Assembly (NCBI GenBank): GCA_963790775.1
Contig: CAWBPR010000013.1
Coordinates: 124,001 to 188,000 of the forward strand
Origin: JASJBU01 sp963790775
GTDB lineage: Bacteria; Pseudomonadota; Gammaproteobacteria; Chromatiales; Chromatiaceae
DNA length: 64,000 nt
Direction: 5' to 3'
Shown: in pieces, positions 34,204 to 43,165 of the stretch
Numbering within the stretch: the first letter of the stretch is position 1
How the letters are laid out: each line of letters begins with the position of its first letter
Program-made: the position numbers and the translations under genes
Notes under the pieces: generated by a model
The model's input: only the letters and a program-made list of their open reading frames with translations
Told to the model about the DNA's origin: nothing
Database searches by the model: none

Positions 34204-37061
34204 AGACTTAACAGACTCCTGGGATTCATGCGAGGGTTGATATGACCGGTGAGTGCTTCATCGATCAGGGTTTCCTGCTGTCGCAGGTGCACCGGACGAT
34301 AGCCAACAGCGGGTGCTGCTGCAGTAGAACGCCCAACATAATTGAGTTGCCTGCCGCCTGCCAGTAAATCATGGAAATGGTGTTTGATTTGGTCCCAGGC
34401 TCCTTGATTTTGCGGCTCTTCCTGACACCAAATGTACTCTTCAACGTTTGGGTAGTGACCTATGATGCTGTGAAAATCATCTTTTGGAAATGGATAGAGC
34501 TGTTCAAGGCGAATGATAGCGGTATCAGTCAATCCTCTTGAGCGCCGTGTCTCGAGGAGTTCGTAATAGACCTTACCCGAGCAAATGATCAACCTTTGCA
34601 CAAGATTCGGATCAATACTGTCGATCTCGTCGATAATAGTTTGAAATCCACCTTCCAGGAAATTCTGTTTAGGAGAAGTCGCCAAGCGATGACGCAACAG
34701 ACTTTTGGGTGTCATAACAACCAGAGGTTTCCGTAACGGCCGCAACATCTGGCGGCGTAACAGATGAAATATCTGTGCCGGGGTTGTGGGAGAGCAGACT
34801 TGAATGTTGTGATTGGCGCAGAGTCTCAGAAAACGCTCCAGACGGGCGGATGAGTGTTCGGCGCCCTGGCCTTCGTAGCCATGTGGCAGCAACATGACCA
34901 GTCCACACAACAACCCCCATTTTTCACCACCGGAAGTGATGAACTGGTCTATGACCACTTGGGCGCCGTTTGCGAAGTCGCCAAATTGGGCTTCCCATAA
35001 GGTCAGTGCGTTGGGTTCTGCGGTGGCGTAGCCATATTCGTAACCCAGCACCGCCTCTTCGGATAGCAGGGAATCGATCACCACAAAATCGGCCTGCCCC
35101 TCTTTTAGGTTTTGCAAAGGAACAAATGTCTTGCCATTGAGCTGATTGTGCAAGACTGCGTGGCGATGGAAGAATGTGCCGCGCCCTGCATCCTGGCCGG
35201 AGAGTCTGACCGGAAAGCCATCTACCACCAACGAGGCATAAGCGAGGGTTTCGGCGAAACCCCAGTCGATCAGTTGATCGCCACTGGCCATGCGTCCCCG
35301 CTCGGTCCAGATCTTTTCCACCCTGGGATGGAACTCGAAGTCACCAGTTGGTCGCTGCAACATGCAATGTGAGAGGTTGTCAAATGTTTCCCGGCTGAGG
35401 CTGGTATCTGTTGGCAGGTTCCACTCAACGCCCTTAAAACGTCGCCAGTCTACAGCGTAGGGGTGTTTCAAGGCGCAGATCACAGGACGTGATACAACCT
35501 GTCCTTCATCCAGAGAGTCTCGGTAGTTCTCCACCATTGACTGTGCCATCTCTGGTGAGATGATGGATTCGGAAATCAGTTTTTCCGCATAGAGCGTGCG
35601 CACGGTTGGATGGCTGCGGATCTTTTTGTACATCTGTGGCTGAGTGACAGCGGGTTCATCGGCTTCGTTGTGTCCATGGCGTCGATAACAGATCATGTCG
35701 ATCACGACATCCTTACGAAACTGCATGCGATAGTCCAAAGCTATGCGGGTGATGAAGAGCACTGCTTCAGGATCATCCCCGTTCACGTGAAAGATTGGAA
35801 TCTGGACCATCTTGGCTACATCAGTGCAATAGTATGTGGAACGGGTATCCAACGGGTTACTGGTGGTAAAGCCGATCTGATTGTTGGTGATGATATGTAC
35901 TGTACCCCCAGTTGAATATCCCCGCGTCTGGGAGAGGTTGAGGGTCTCCATGACAACACCTTGTCCGGCAAATGCGGAATCCCCATGGATAAGAATCGGT
36001 AGCACCTGCTTGCCGTCCGTGTCATTGCGACGACGTTGCCGGGCGCGTACTGATCCTTCGATAACTGGATTGATGATTTCCAGATGTGATGGATTGAAAC
36101 CCAGGGCGATATGCACGATTCCACCAGGAGTATCGATATCAGTAGAAAACCCCATGTGGTATTTCACATCCCCAGAGAGCCTCTCAGGATTGGTTTCCAC
36201 TTTGCCTTCGAATTCATCGAAGATTCCCTGAGGGGGTTTCCCGAGGATATTGGTCAAAACATTCAGCCGGCCCCGGTGAGCCATGCCAATGACCACTTCG
36301 TCGATGTTGTTTTCTCCCCCATATTGAATCAGCTCGTCAAGTAGAGGGATCAAACTTTCACCGCCTTCCAATGAAAAGCGTTTCTGGCCTACATAGCGGG
36401 AGTGGAGATATCTTTCCAGGCCTTCAGCGGCAGTTAATAGCGTCAACAGCCACAGCTTTTTATCAATTGGTAGATCAGCGATTCCGGTCTCACGTTCGAT
36501 CCGCTGCTGGATCCAGCGTTTTTCGACAGTATCCGTGATGTGAAGATATTCACTGCCGATGTTGCCACAGTAAGCCTGTTCCAGGCGTTCCAAAATCTGC
36601 TTGAGAGGCAGACGCTCAGGTGCCGAGAGTGATCCAGTATTGAAAACGGTTTTTTGATCAACCTGCTCAAGCTTATGAAATGCTAGATCCAGATCTGGTA
36701 TATAAACCTTCTTCCTGAGTTGTAATGGGTCAAGATTGGCTTTCTGGTGGCCTCGAAAACGGTAACCATTGATCAGCTGTAAAACGGCAACCTGTTGTTC
36801 CGCTGAGACCGGTGAAAAGTGTGTTGAGAATGCGGTCAGTGGTGTAGTTCTATCCCTTGAAAGCTGATGGAATTTTTTGACCACTGGAGTGTGAGGCTTG
36901 TCTTGGCCTTTATCACCAGGCAGTTGATCAAAATGGGTGCGCCACTCCACGGGTATTTTTTCTGGGTCTTGTAAATATTGCTCGAAGAGCGCATCCAGAA
37001 AAGCGGCGTTTCCGCTAGCGAAAGCGGAGGAGGATTTCAGGAGATCGAGTTGAGCACTCAT
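34200..37061 (-). CDS. sucA: 2-oxoglutarate dehydrogenase E1 component
   Basis: Thiamine-diphosphate-dependent E1, decarboxylating 2-oxoglutarate and loading the lipoyl arm of E2. The full-length 953-residue protein (family 930-960) shows VVIGMAHRGRLNVLTNILGK, LSGDVKYHMGFSTDID, HGDSAFAGQGVVMETLNLS, VIDMICYRRHGHNEADEPAV and the E1 C-terminal GLVMLLPHGYEGQGAEHSSA. ATG 37061 is the start. It leads the minus-strand TCA block sucA-odhB-fumA-acuI. Confidence 0.96.
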   Translation of the reverse strand: MSAQLDLLKSSSAFASGNAAFLDALFEQYLQDPEKIPVEWRTHFDQLPGDKGQDKPHTPVVKKFHQLSRDRTTPLTAFSTHFSPVSAEQQVAVLQLINGYRFRGHQKANLDPLQLRKKVYIPDLDLAFHKLEQVDQKTVFNTGSLSAPERLPLKQILERLEQAYCGNIGSEYLHITDTVEKRWIQQRIERETGIADLPIDKKLWLLTLLTAAEGLERYLHSRYVGQKRFSLEGGESLIPLLDELIQYGGENNIDEVVIGMAHRGRLNVLTNILGKPPQGIFDEFEGKVETNPERLSGDVKYHMGFSTDIDTPGGIVHIALGFNPSHLEIINPVIEGSVRARQRRRNDTDGKQVLPILIHGDSAFAGQGVVMETLNLSQTRGYSTGGTVHIITNNQIGFTTSNPLDTRSTYYCTDVAKMVQIPIFHVNGDDPEAVLFITRIALDYRMQFRKDVVIDMICYRRHGHNEADEPAVTQPQMYKKIRSHPTVRTLYAEKLISESIISPEMAQSMVENYRDSLDEGQVVSRPVICALKHPYAVDWRRFKGVEWNLPTDTSLSRETFDNLSHCMLQRPTGDFEFHPRVEKIWTERGRMASGDQLIDWGFAETLAYASLVVDGFPVRLSGQDAGRGTFFHRHAVLHNQLNGKTFVPLQNLKEGQADFVVIDSLLSEEAVLGYEYGYATAEPNALTLWEAQFGDFANGAQVVIDQFITSGGEKWGLLCGLVMLLPHGYEGQGAEHSSARLERFLRLCANHNIQVCSPTTPAQIFHLLRRQMLRPLRKPLVVMTPKSLLRHRLATSPKQNFLEGGFQTIIDEIDSIDPNLVQRLIICSGKVYYELLETRRSRGLTDTAIIRLEQLYPFPKDDFHSIIGHYPNVEEYIWCQEEPQNQGAWDQIKHHFHDLLAGGRQLNYVGRSTAAAPAVGYRPVHLRQQETLIDEALTGHINPRMNPRSLLSL

Positions 37062-37222
37062 GGTCTCAAAGCTAAATGCTATGTAGTGTTGAAATGATGG
37101 CTTTTGTTTCTATTGTTATACGATGTTAGCACAGGGATGGGAATAAGGTTTTTTCCTGCCTGTAATGACTATAATCCAAGGACTGTCTTTTACCAGGTAA
37201 AGCAACTAACAGGTATTAGAAT

Positions 37223-37429
37223 TTGACTGACCGCAACAGGAATACATTGCACGTCAACCTTAACCCTATTGCACTGGAGGCTGATATTGCCTATTTCAGT
37301 GCGCGTCTGGAATTGGTGGGTCCTCCTGCGACCTATTATCAGCTCGCTCAAGTGAAGGTCTATGGCGTAATGGCGAATGCTCTGGAGGAGACGCTGAAAT
37401 GTATCAGGAGGGGCGAAGAAAAGCCGTAA
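37223..37429 (+). CDS. Unrecognised 68-residue protein
   Basis: A small acidic/basic protein read from TTG 37223 (RNTLHVNLNPIALEADIAYF, SARLELVGPPATYYQLAQVK). It has no signal peptide, membrane helix or cysteine except one in the final helix (LEETLKCIRRGEE). Predicted helices and a proline-glycine turn look like a genuine small fold, but the TTG start and weak ribosome-binding site are poor. I do not recognise the family. It is divergent from sucA. Confidence 0.45.
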   Translation: MTDRNRNTLHVNLNPIALEADIAYFSARLELVGPPATYYQLAQVKVYGVMANALEETLKCIRRGEEKP

Positions 37430-37605
37430 TGGGCAAATTACTCAGTGTTGCATGATTTGGTCGTCTGGGGGTCAGCTCCAGACGACCAGTGATTGGGGCG
37501 ATTGCTCAAAAAAGAGCCACGCAAAGTTCCGAGGTATACCCAGATTGATCCTTGTTTTGTTTCTGCAAACCCGCTCGCAGTGAAGTAGGTTCGATACTAA
37601 GGTGA

Positions 37606-37818
37606 TCAGCCGAAGCTTTTTACTGCGTCGTATTCACACTCTTCAGCCACATTGACAGCCCATGCGTCGTGCTTATGAGATATACACGAAGTGCGTTTAT
37701 GGCCCATGTTGTGAAAACGACAGTTTTCCGGTTGCCAATCACAAGCGACACCATGAATTAATTCGTGTGGGCAACCATCACAACTCTTTAGACTTTTCTT
37801 TTCCATCTTCTTCACCAA
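37606..37818 (-). CDS. Unrecognised small Cys/His-rich protein
   Basis: About 66-70 residues, starting at ATG 37806 or GTG 37818. It contains six cysteines and five histidines: SCDGCPHELIHGVACDWQPE, NCRFHNMGHKRTSC, ISHKHDAW and AEECEYDA. The spacing CxxC...C...C...C suggests a zinc or iron-sulfur site, but I do not recognise the family. An AT-rich upstream region with an inverted repeat precedes it. It is likely a stand-alone small metal-binding protein. Confidence 0.6.
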   Translation of the reverse strand: MVKKMEKKSLKSCDGCPHELIHGVACDWQPENCRFHNMGHKRTSCISHKHDAWAVNVAEECEYDAVKSFG

Positions 37819-37843
37819 AAAGGTATTTTTTAATTTAACGACT

Positions 37844-37868
37844 ACTTATTACATTATCGTTAATAAGT
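37844..37868 (-). promoter_or_regulatory. Inverted repeat in the promoter of the Cys/His-rich gene
   Basis: ACTTATTA (37844-37851) and TAATAAGT (37861-37868) form a perfect 8-bp dyad around 9 bp, 26-38 bp upstream of the candidate starts of the minus-strand gene, in a very AT-rich stretch. It could be an operator or part of the promoter. No assigned regulator. Confidence 0.35.
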
Positions 37869-38002
37869 GAAAAAAGTTAAGGTGTTTTGTTACTTTTTTT
37901 TCATAAAATTGTAATCTGTTCAAGATTTTGAACCAGAAGTAAGGTATTAGGCTGGTTATATAGTATGAAATTGAGAGGTGGCGCGTTTTTAGTGTCTGGT
38001 TT

Positions 38003-38473
38003 TTACCACAAGCCTAGTCGCCTTCGCTGTGCCTCGCGCTGAGCATTTCGGTATTGAAGCAGGAGTTCAGGTGGCAATTTTTTCTCTGAATGAACTCGGG
38101 CCATACCCGCTTCGAGCATGCGCAGGTTGATATCCGATCCACCATGGAAAACCTGACCGAGGATATCGCCAGTGGGTGTTATGGTCTGGTAGACAACGCT
38201 GACAAATTTTCCTGCAAGCAGCATATGCAGGTGTCGCCGGCTAATTCTCTCCATGGATGTCCCTGGAGACGTAGGGGTAATGCCTATCAACTGCACTCTC
38301 CTTTGTCTGCCGGAAGTAAGTGAGAGTGAAATCTGGTTGCTGGTTTCCACAGCCAATACTTGGCCTGTCAGGGTGGCCGCCCAGTTTGCCCTGAAATTGA
38401 AGAGGCAAAGCATTACAAGCAAGCCGATGACATACCCTTTTAACTTTGTGGGGTTTGTATTTCGTCTGGTCAC
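38003..38473 (-). CDS. Secreted thermonuclease (SNase)-like protein
   Basis: A 156-residue staphylococcal-nuclease-fold protein with an N-terminal signal or anchor (GYVIGLLVMLCLFNFRANWA). Fold marks: LTGQVLAVETSNQISLSL, VQLIGITPTSPGT, DINLRMLEAGMARVHSE and the family-typical end YRNAQREAQRRRLGLW. The usual catalytic Arg/Glu pair (RLxGIDAPE) is not preserved: it reads VQLIGITPTS, so nuclease activity is doubtful. The gene lies immediately before the tRNA-Arg gene, both minus strand. Confidence 0.75.
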   Translation of the reverse strand: MTRRNTNPTKLKGYVIGLLVMLCLFNFRANWAATLTGQVLAVETSNQISLSLTSGRQRRVQLIGITPTSPGTSMERISRRHLHMLLAGKFVSVVYQTITPTGDILGQVFHGGSDINLRMLEAGMARVHSEKKLPPELLLQYRNAQREAQRRRLGLW

Positions 38474-38501
38474 CTGGCTTGATCCACGTTTGCGGGATGA
38501 A

Positions 38502-38578
38502 TGGTGCCCTCGAGAGGATTCGAACCTCTGACCTACCGCTTAGGAGGCGATTGCTCTATCCTACTGAGCTACGAGGGC
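38502..38578 (-). tRNA. tRNA-Arg (anticodon CCU)
   Basis: Read on the minus strand, the 77-nt sequence folds into a complete cloverleaf: acceptor GCCCTCG/CGAGGGC, D-arm GCTCAGTAGGATAGAGC, anticodon loop CTCCTAA (anticodon CCT), T-arm AGAGGTTCGAATCCTCT, discriminator A and an encoded CCA. The anticodon reads the rare arginine codon AGG. Confidence 0.97.
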
Positions 38579-39106
38579 AAGGGCCGTGGATTATATCAAG
38601 AGCCTGCCAATAGGCCTACATCGGCTATCCGGTATTTTCTATAGCGATTGGTATTGGAGACATCCTCAAGGCGTCGGTTGTTCTCGAAAAAAGATTTTCT
38701 GATATGCAGCATCAGTTTGAAGTGATCATGAAGGTCGCCGTGCTAGCTTGTCATTCTGATTGATGGTCACATCAAATAGGGCGTCAGCCAAGTCGTCCTC
38801 TTCCATCCGCCTATATACACTCGCTATCTGTCGTTGATCTGTGGTGTGGTACTCAATTTTGTGTAGCCGGCAGCTCGTAAACAGTGTTATGTGCAGGACG
38901 AATAAGCTGAGGAGCCGATCTGTTTCACCGCCGAAGGCAAAGGTACGAGTGGTCGCAGCAATGGCAGAGATTACGGCAACAGTTATTAACCTGGCTGTCA
39001 GAGTGGATGAGCAGGACCATGGTTTGATACTGATGGCTGATCAGACACTTCAGTTCGTGCGATGGTGTAAAGGCAGCGGGATCCTAGGGTTGTACTGATT
39101 CTTAAT
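38579..39106. other. Intergenic region between tRNA-Arg and rnpB
   Basis: About 530 bp. Some frames are open (for example near 38960-39098) but lack supporting start signals and recognisable content. I see no RNA gene other than the flanking tRNA and rnpB. Confidence 0.5.
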
Positions 39107-39135
39107 TTGATTGGCCTGCAGAAAAGGCATACATT
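39107..39135 (+). promoter_or_regulatory. rnpB promoter
   Basis: A -35 TTGATT (39107-39112), a 17-bp spacer and a -10 TACATT (39130-39135). This puts transcription start about 7 bp downstream, exactly where the RNase P RNA P1 stem begins (39142). Confidence 0.7.
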
Positions 39136-39141
39136 GACACA

Positions 39142-39514
39142 GGGAGTCGGCCGGACAGTCGCTGTTTCATTTACATGAAGCGGAGGAAAGTCCGGGCTCC
39201 ATAGGGCAGGGTGCCAGGTAACGCCTGGGGGGCGAGAGCCTACGGAAAGTGCCGCAGAAAATATACCGCCTAAGTATCCATACGGATACCGGTAAGGGTG
39301 AAATGGTGCGGTAAGAGCGCACCGCGCTTCTGGCAACAGAGGTGGCAGGGTAAACCCCACCCGGAGCAAGACCAAATAGAGGAATAGTTACTCTCTGGGG
39401 TAACAAGTGCGGCCCGCACTATTCCTGGGTAGGTTGCTTGAGGTATGCGGCGACGTATATCCCAGATGAATGACTGTCCATGACAGAACCCGGCTTACAG
39501 GCCGGCTCCCTCTT
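39142..39514 (+). ncRNA. rnpB: RNase P RNA, bacterial class A
   Basis: The catalytic RNA of RNase P, which trims tRNA 5' leaders. Hallmarks: the core GAGGAAAGTCCGGGCTCCAT, AGGGCAGGGTGCCAGGTAAC, GGTAAGAGCGCACCG, CCACCCGGAGCAAG and the ending ACAGAACCCGGCTTA. The P1 stem closes the molecule: GGGAGTCGGCC (39142-39152) pairs with GGCCGGCTCCC (39500-39510), with one G-U pair. A pyrimidine/T-rich run follows. Borders are good to a few bases. Confidence 0.97.
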
Positions 39515-39677
39515 TTATTTCCTATTATTCCCTGTCTTAGTTACGCCCTATTCTTAATAAATAACTTTAGGTATAAAAGTTATTCCTCTGTATTTAAGGG
39601 CTTTGCCTAGCCCGTTCAACAGCCGCAACTTCCCTTTGTAACTTACTGAGCCTTAAAGATTTTTTCTGATTGTTTCC

Positions 39678-39741
39678 TTGACAAAGTGGGGAATTGACTC
39701 CTAATATGGAGAAAAGTGGAGAAAAGTGGATTTAAAGGGAA
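39678..39741 (+). promoter_or_regulatory. dcw (mraZ) promoter with 10-bp-spaced MraZ-type repeats
   Basis: A consensus -35 TTGACA (39678-39683), 18-bp spacer and -10 TAATAT (39702-39707). The start region overlaps direct repeats TGGAG/TGGAG/TGGAT at 39707, 39717 and 39727, each followed by about five A-rich bases, then GGGA at 39737. A further TGGGG lies at 39687, exactly two 10-bp turns upstream of 39707. MraZ is known to repress its own operon by binding TGGG-like repeats spaced one helical turn apart. Confidence 0.8.
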
Positions 39742-39766
39742 AATCATTCTAAGGGGGTAATGGGGC

Positions 39767-40222
39767 TTGTTTCGTGGGATTTCCACACTCAATTTGGATG
39801 CTAAAGGCCGTTTCGCGATACCAACCAAGTACCGCGAACAGCTGGTGGAGTCCTGTGCCTCACAATTGGTGATTACAGTTGACAAGGATCGTTGCCTGCT
39901 GATCTATCCGGTGCCGGTCTGGATTGAAATGGAGAACAAACTCAAGGCGCTTCCCTCGTTCAATAAGGCGACTCGTATTCTACAGCGTTTGTACATCGGA
40001 CACGCACATGAAGTGGAGATGGATAGCCAGGGCCGGGTATTGCTGCCGCCTACGTTGAGAAGTTTTGCCGGGTTGGAAAAGAGGGTTGCGCTGGTTGGAC
40101 AGGGTGAGCGTTTTGAGCTCTGGAATGAAGATGTTTGGGATAAACAACGGGATGACTGGCTGGAAAATGTGGATCTTGATGATCTGGATTTGCCACCTGA
40201 ATTAGCGTCTCTATCGATCTGA
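39767..40222 (+). CDS. mraZ: Transcriptional regulator MraZ
   Basis: The autorepressor of the division and cell wall cluster. The 151-residue protein has two SpoVT/AbrB-like halves: FRGISTLNLDAKGRFAIP and EMDSQGRVLLPPTLRSF, each with the DxKGR/DSQGR DNA-contact motif. It starts at TTG 39767 (aligns with the universal MFRG start) with AAGGGGG upstream. Its stop overlaps the rsmH start by one base. The repeats at its promoter are its expected binding site. Confidence 0.95.
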   Translation: MFRGISTLNLDAKGRFAIPTKYREQLVESCASQLVITVDKDRCLLIYPVPVWIEMENKLKALPSFNKATRILQRLYIGHAHEVEMDSQGRVLLPPTLRSFAGLEKRVALVGQGERFELWNEDVWDKQRDDWLENVDLDDLDLPPELASLSI

Positions 40223-41160
40223 TGGATGATGAGAAGAATAGTCACCGACCGGTCCTTCTGGAGCAGTCGGTAGAGGCATTACGAGTCAAGCCGGCAGGTG
40301 TTTATCTGGATGGTACGTTCGGGCGGGGTGGTCACAGTCGTTTGATTCTGGAAAGGCTGAATGAGCATGGACGGCTCATCGCCATCGATAAAGATCCACA
40401 AGCAGTCGCATTTGCAATTACAAGATTTGCTGGGGATGCGCGATTCAAGATCGTGCGGGAGAGCTTTGAAATGCTGGCAGAAGTGGCTGAGCAGGAAGGA
40501 GTCATGGGTCGGGTCGATGGGATTCTCCTCGATCTTGGGGTCTCTTCTCCACAGCTTGATCAGGCGCAGCGTGGTTTCAGTTTTCAACAGGATGGTCCCC
40601 TGGATATGCGCATGGATCCGGATGCCGGGTATTCAGCCGCTGAATGGCTGGCGCGAGCCAAAGCGGATGAGATTGCCGATGTATTCAAGCGTTTTGGTGA
40701 AGAGCGCCATGCCAGGCGCATTGCCAGGGCGATAGTGGATGCAAGGCAAGAACGACCCATCCTAACAACCAGAGGATTGGCGGAGATAATTGTGCGAGCC
40801 AATCCATCCTGGGAAAAGGATAAACATCCGGCGACACGTTGTTTTCAGGCAATACGAATTTTTATCAACCGGGAACTGGACGGACTCAAACATTGTCTCG
40901 AGCAGACACCGGAAGTGCTGGGTGCCGGTGGGCGTCTGGTGGTGATCAGCTTTCACTCCTTGGAAGATCGTCTGGTGAAACGCTTCATGCGGGACCAGGC
41001 GAAAGGGGACAGATTCCCGCCGGGGGTGCCGGTGACCCAGAGCGAGTTAAAACCACAGTTCCGGCTGGTGGGTAAGGCGATTCGTGCGGATGAACAGGAA
41101 CTGGCTGTTAATCCTCGTGCGCGCAGCGCTGTATTAAGGGTTGCGGAGCGCTTGGTATGA
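40222..41160 (+). CDS. rsmH: 16S rRNA (cytosine(1402)-N4)-methyltransferase
   Basis: SAM-dependent methylation of C1402 in 16S rRNA. The 312-residue protein carries DGTFGRGGHSRLILERL (SAM motif I), LLDLGVSSPQLDQAQRGFSF, CFQAIRIFINRELDGL and VVISFHSLEDRLVKRFM, all classical MraW/RsmH signatures. ATG 40222 overlaps the mraZ stop. Confidence 0.96.
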   Translation: MDDEKNSHRPVLLEQSVEALRVKPAGVYLDGTFGRGGHSRLILERLNEHGRLIAIDKDPQAVAFAITRFAGDARFKIVRESFEMLAEVAEQEGVMGRVDGILLDLGVSSPQLDQAQRGFSFQQDGPLDMRMDPDAGYSAAEWLARAKADEIADVFKRFGEERHARRIARAIVDARQERPILTTRGLAEIIVRANPSWEKDKHPATRCFQAIRIFINRELDGLKHCLEQTPEVLGAGGRLVVISFHSLEDRLVKRFMRDQAKGDRFPPGVPVTQSELKPQFRLVGKAIRADEQELAVNPRARSAVLRVAERLV

Positions 41161-41429
41161 ATCGCACACAGCTTGGTTTACTGGGATTGCTTGTATTGGC
41201 GGTAGTCGCCTCCGGAATCGGAGTGGTGTACGCCAAGTACTTGAGCCGTAAGCATTTTGTTGCATTGCAGGAACTGCAGTCGGAACGGGAGCAGATTTCT
41301 GTTGAGTGGGGGCGTCTTCAATTGGAAGAAAGTACCTTGGCTACCCATTCGAAAGTTGAAAACACAGCACGCGGCAGACTTGGAATGCATCTGCCCCAAA
41401 TTAATGAAGTAGTGGTGATCAGGCGCTGA
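41157..41429 (+). CDS. ftsL: Cell division protein FtsL
   Basis: A 90-residue bitopic divisome protein: a membrane helix (LGLLGLLVLAVVASGIGVVY), then a periplasmic coiled coil (KHFVALQELQSEREQISVEW) and the conserved RLGMHLPQINEVVVI ending. It overlaps rsmH by 4 bp and precedes ftsI by 2 bp. FtsL links FtsB and FtsQ and activates FtsWI. Confidence 0.92.
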   Translation: MNRTQLGLLGLLVLAVVASGIGVVYAKYLSRKHFVALQELQSEREQISVEWGRLQLEESTLATHSKVENTARGRLGMHLPQINEVVVIRR

Positions 41430-41431
41430 TT

Positions 41432-43165
41432 ATGGCGAGGAAAAAACCTAGACAGCAACAAGTGGAAGGGAAAAAGGTGCCGAGCTATCGCGCGCGGCGC
41501 TTTTTTGTGCTTGCGCTGCTCGCTGTTGCCTTCAGTTCACTGATTTGGCGCTCCGTTGATCGCCAGGTGTTTGAGACTGCTTTCCTGCAGGAGCAGGGAG
41601 AGATGCGCTATCTCCGCACCATGAAGGTCAGCGCCGGCCGGGGCATGATTACGGATCGAAATGGTGAGCCGCTGGCGATCAGCACGCCAGTGAAAACCGT
41701 AACGGCCAATCCCCGTGAATTGTCCTCCGACAGTGAAACCGTAGGCGCACTGTCTGCGGCGCTGGATCTGAATCCGGACCGCTTACAGAATCTACTCGCC
41801 AGTGACAAGGGGTTTGTCTATCTCAAGCGGCGCATCAATCCGGATATGGCGGATCAGGTCAAGGCCCTGGGACTGGGTGGTATAGCGTTGCATACAGAAT
41901 TTCGGCGTTTCTATCCCAGTGGCGAGGTGATGGCCCATATCGTGGGCTTTACTAATATCGACGATCAGGGCCAGGAGGGCCTTGAGCTGACCTATGACGA
42001 TTGGCTGAGTGGTACAACTGGCGCAAAACAGGTAATCAAAGACGGCCGGGGCAGAGTGGTAGAAGATGTCGAAAACATCAGCAGTCCGCAACCGGGCAAT
42101 AACCTGGTTTTGAGTATTGACCGCAGGTTGCAGTTTCTTGCTTATCGCGAGCTAAAAGCGGCCGTCACCAAGCACCGCGCCAGTTCCGGCTCAGCGGTGA
42201 TCCTGGATGCAAAAACCGGCGAGATCCTGGCAATGGTCAACCGTCCATCCTATAACCCGAATGGCAAGCGCAGTAATCAGCAGGGCCGTTTGCGCAACCG
42301 GGCGGTGACAGACGTCTTTGAACCAGGTTCTACAGTCAAGCCATTTACGGTTGCGGCTGCCATGGAGCAGGGCAGGTTCAAGCCAAATACGCCGATCGAT
42401 GTGAATCCCGGACAAATGCGGGTGGGACGTTATCTGGTGCGCGACCATCGCAACTACGGCATGATCGATGTGGCCACCGTCTTGAAGAAATCAAGTAATG
42501 TGGGGGCCAGCAAGATCGCACTGTCGATGGAGCCCGAGATCCTCTGGAGCTTCTACTCGAGTGTTGGATTCGGGATGCCCACTGAGAGCCATTACCCCGG
42601 TGAATCGAGTGGCCGCCTGCCTCATTTCTCAGACTGGTCATCCTTCGAACAGGCGACCCTCTCTTTTGGATACGGGTTATCCGTGACGCCACTGCAGCTG
42701 GCCCGGTCTTATGCGGCACTGGCGAATGATGGTGTGTTAATGCCTACCTCATTAATAAAGCTTGAAGAGATGCCTCAGGGACAACGGGTCATGCGCAGGA
42801 ATACCGCAAGAGCGGTGGTGGAGATGCTGGAGTCTGTAGTGGGTGATGATGGGACTGCACCCTTGGCGGCTATCCCAGGTTATCGGGTCGCAGGTAAGAC
42901 CGGCACCGCCAAGAAATCGGTGGCTGGCGGCTATGCGGAGGATAAATATCTTTCGATCTTTGTCGGCATGGCGCCGGCCAGTGATCCCAGGCTGGTCATG
43001 GCCGTGCTGATCAATGAGCCGGGAGGTGAAGATTTTTACGGTGGTAAGGTTGCCGCACCGGTGTTCTCTAAGGTGATCGGCGATGCCCTGCGTATTCTGA
43101 ACATCGCTCCCGATCAACAGCTGACACAAAAGCCGCTCCTGGCTGTCGCCGGAGGGGATAGATGA
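41432..43165 (+). CDS. ftsI: Septal peptidoglycan transpeptidase PBP3 (FtsI)
   Basis: Cross-links septal peptidoglycan in the divisome. The 577-residue protein has a cytoplasmic tail, a membrane helix (FFVLALLAVAFSSLIW), the pedestal domain (AGRGMITDRNGEPLAISTPV) and a transpeptidase domain with the three penicillin-binding motifs: STVK in FEPGSTVKPF, SSN in LKKSSNVGASK and KTG in VAGKTGTAKK. It is full length and ends four bases into murE. Confidence 0.96.
   Translation: MARKKPRQQQVEGKKVPSYRARRFFVLALLAVAFSSLIWRSVDRQVFETAFLQEQGEMRYLRTMKVSAGRGMITDRNGEPLAISTPVKTVTANPRELSSDSETVGALSAALDLNPDRLQNLLASDKGFVYLKRRINPDMADQVKALGLGGIALHTEFRRFYPSGEVMAHIVGFTNIDDQGQEGLELTYDDWLSGTTGAKQVIKDGRGRVVEDVENISSPQPGNNLVLSIDRRLQFLAYRELKAAVTKHRASSGSAVILDAKTGEILAMVNRPSYNPNGKRSNQQGRLRNRAVTDVFEPGSTVKPFTVAAAMEQGRFKPNTPIDVNPGQMRVGRYLVRDHRNYGMIDVATVLKKSSNVGASKIALSMEPEILWSFYSSVGFGMPTESHYPGESSGRLPHFSDWSSFEQATLSFGYGLSVTPLQLARSYAALANDGVLMPTSLIKLEEMPQGQRVMRRNTARAVVEMLESVVGDDGTAPLAAIPGYRVAGKTGTAKKSVAGGYAEDKYLSIFVGMAPASDPRLVMAVLINEPGGEDFYGGKVAAPVFSKVIGDALRILNIAPDQQLTQKPLLAVAGGDR

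Noticed and set aside
38841..39098. Open frame between tRNA-Arg and rnpB
   Set aside because: Some residues look protein-like but there is no start signal or homology that I recognise.
39707..39741. Short regularly spaced repeats considered as a CRISPR fragment
   Set aside because: The 10-bp period and position on the mraZ promoter fit MraZ binding sites; CRISPR repeats are longer with unique spacers.
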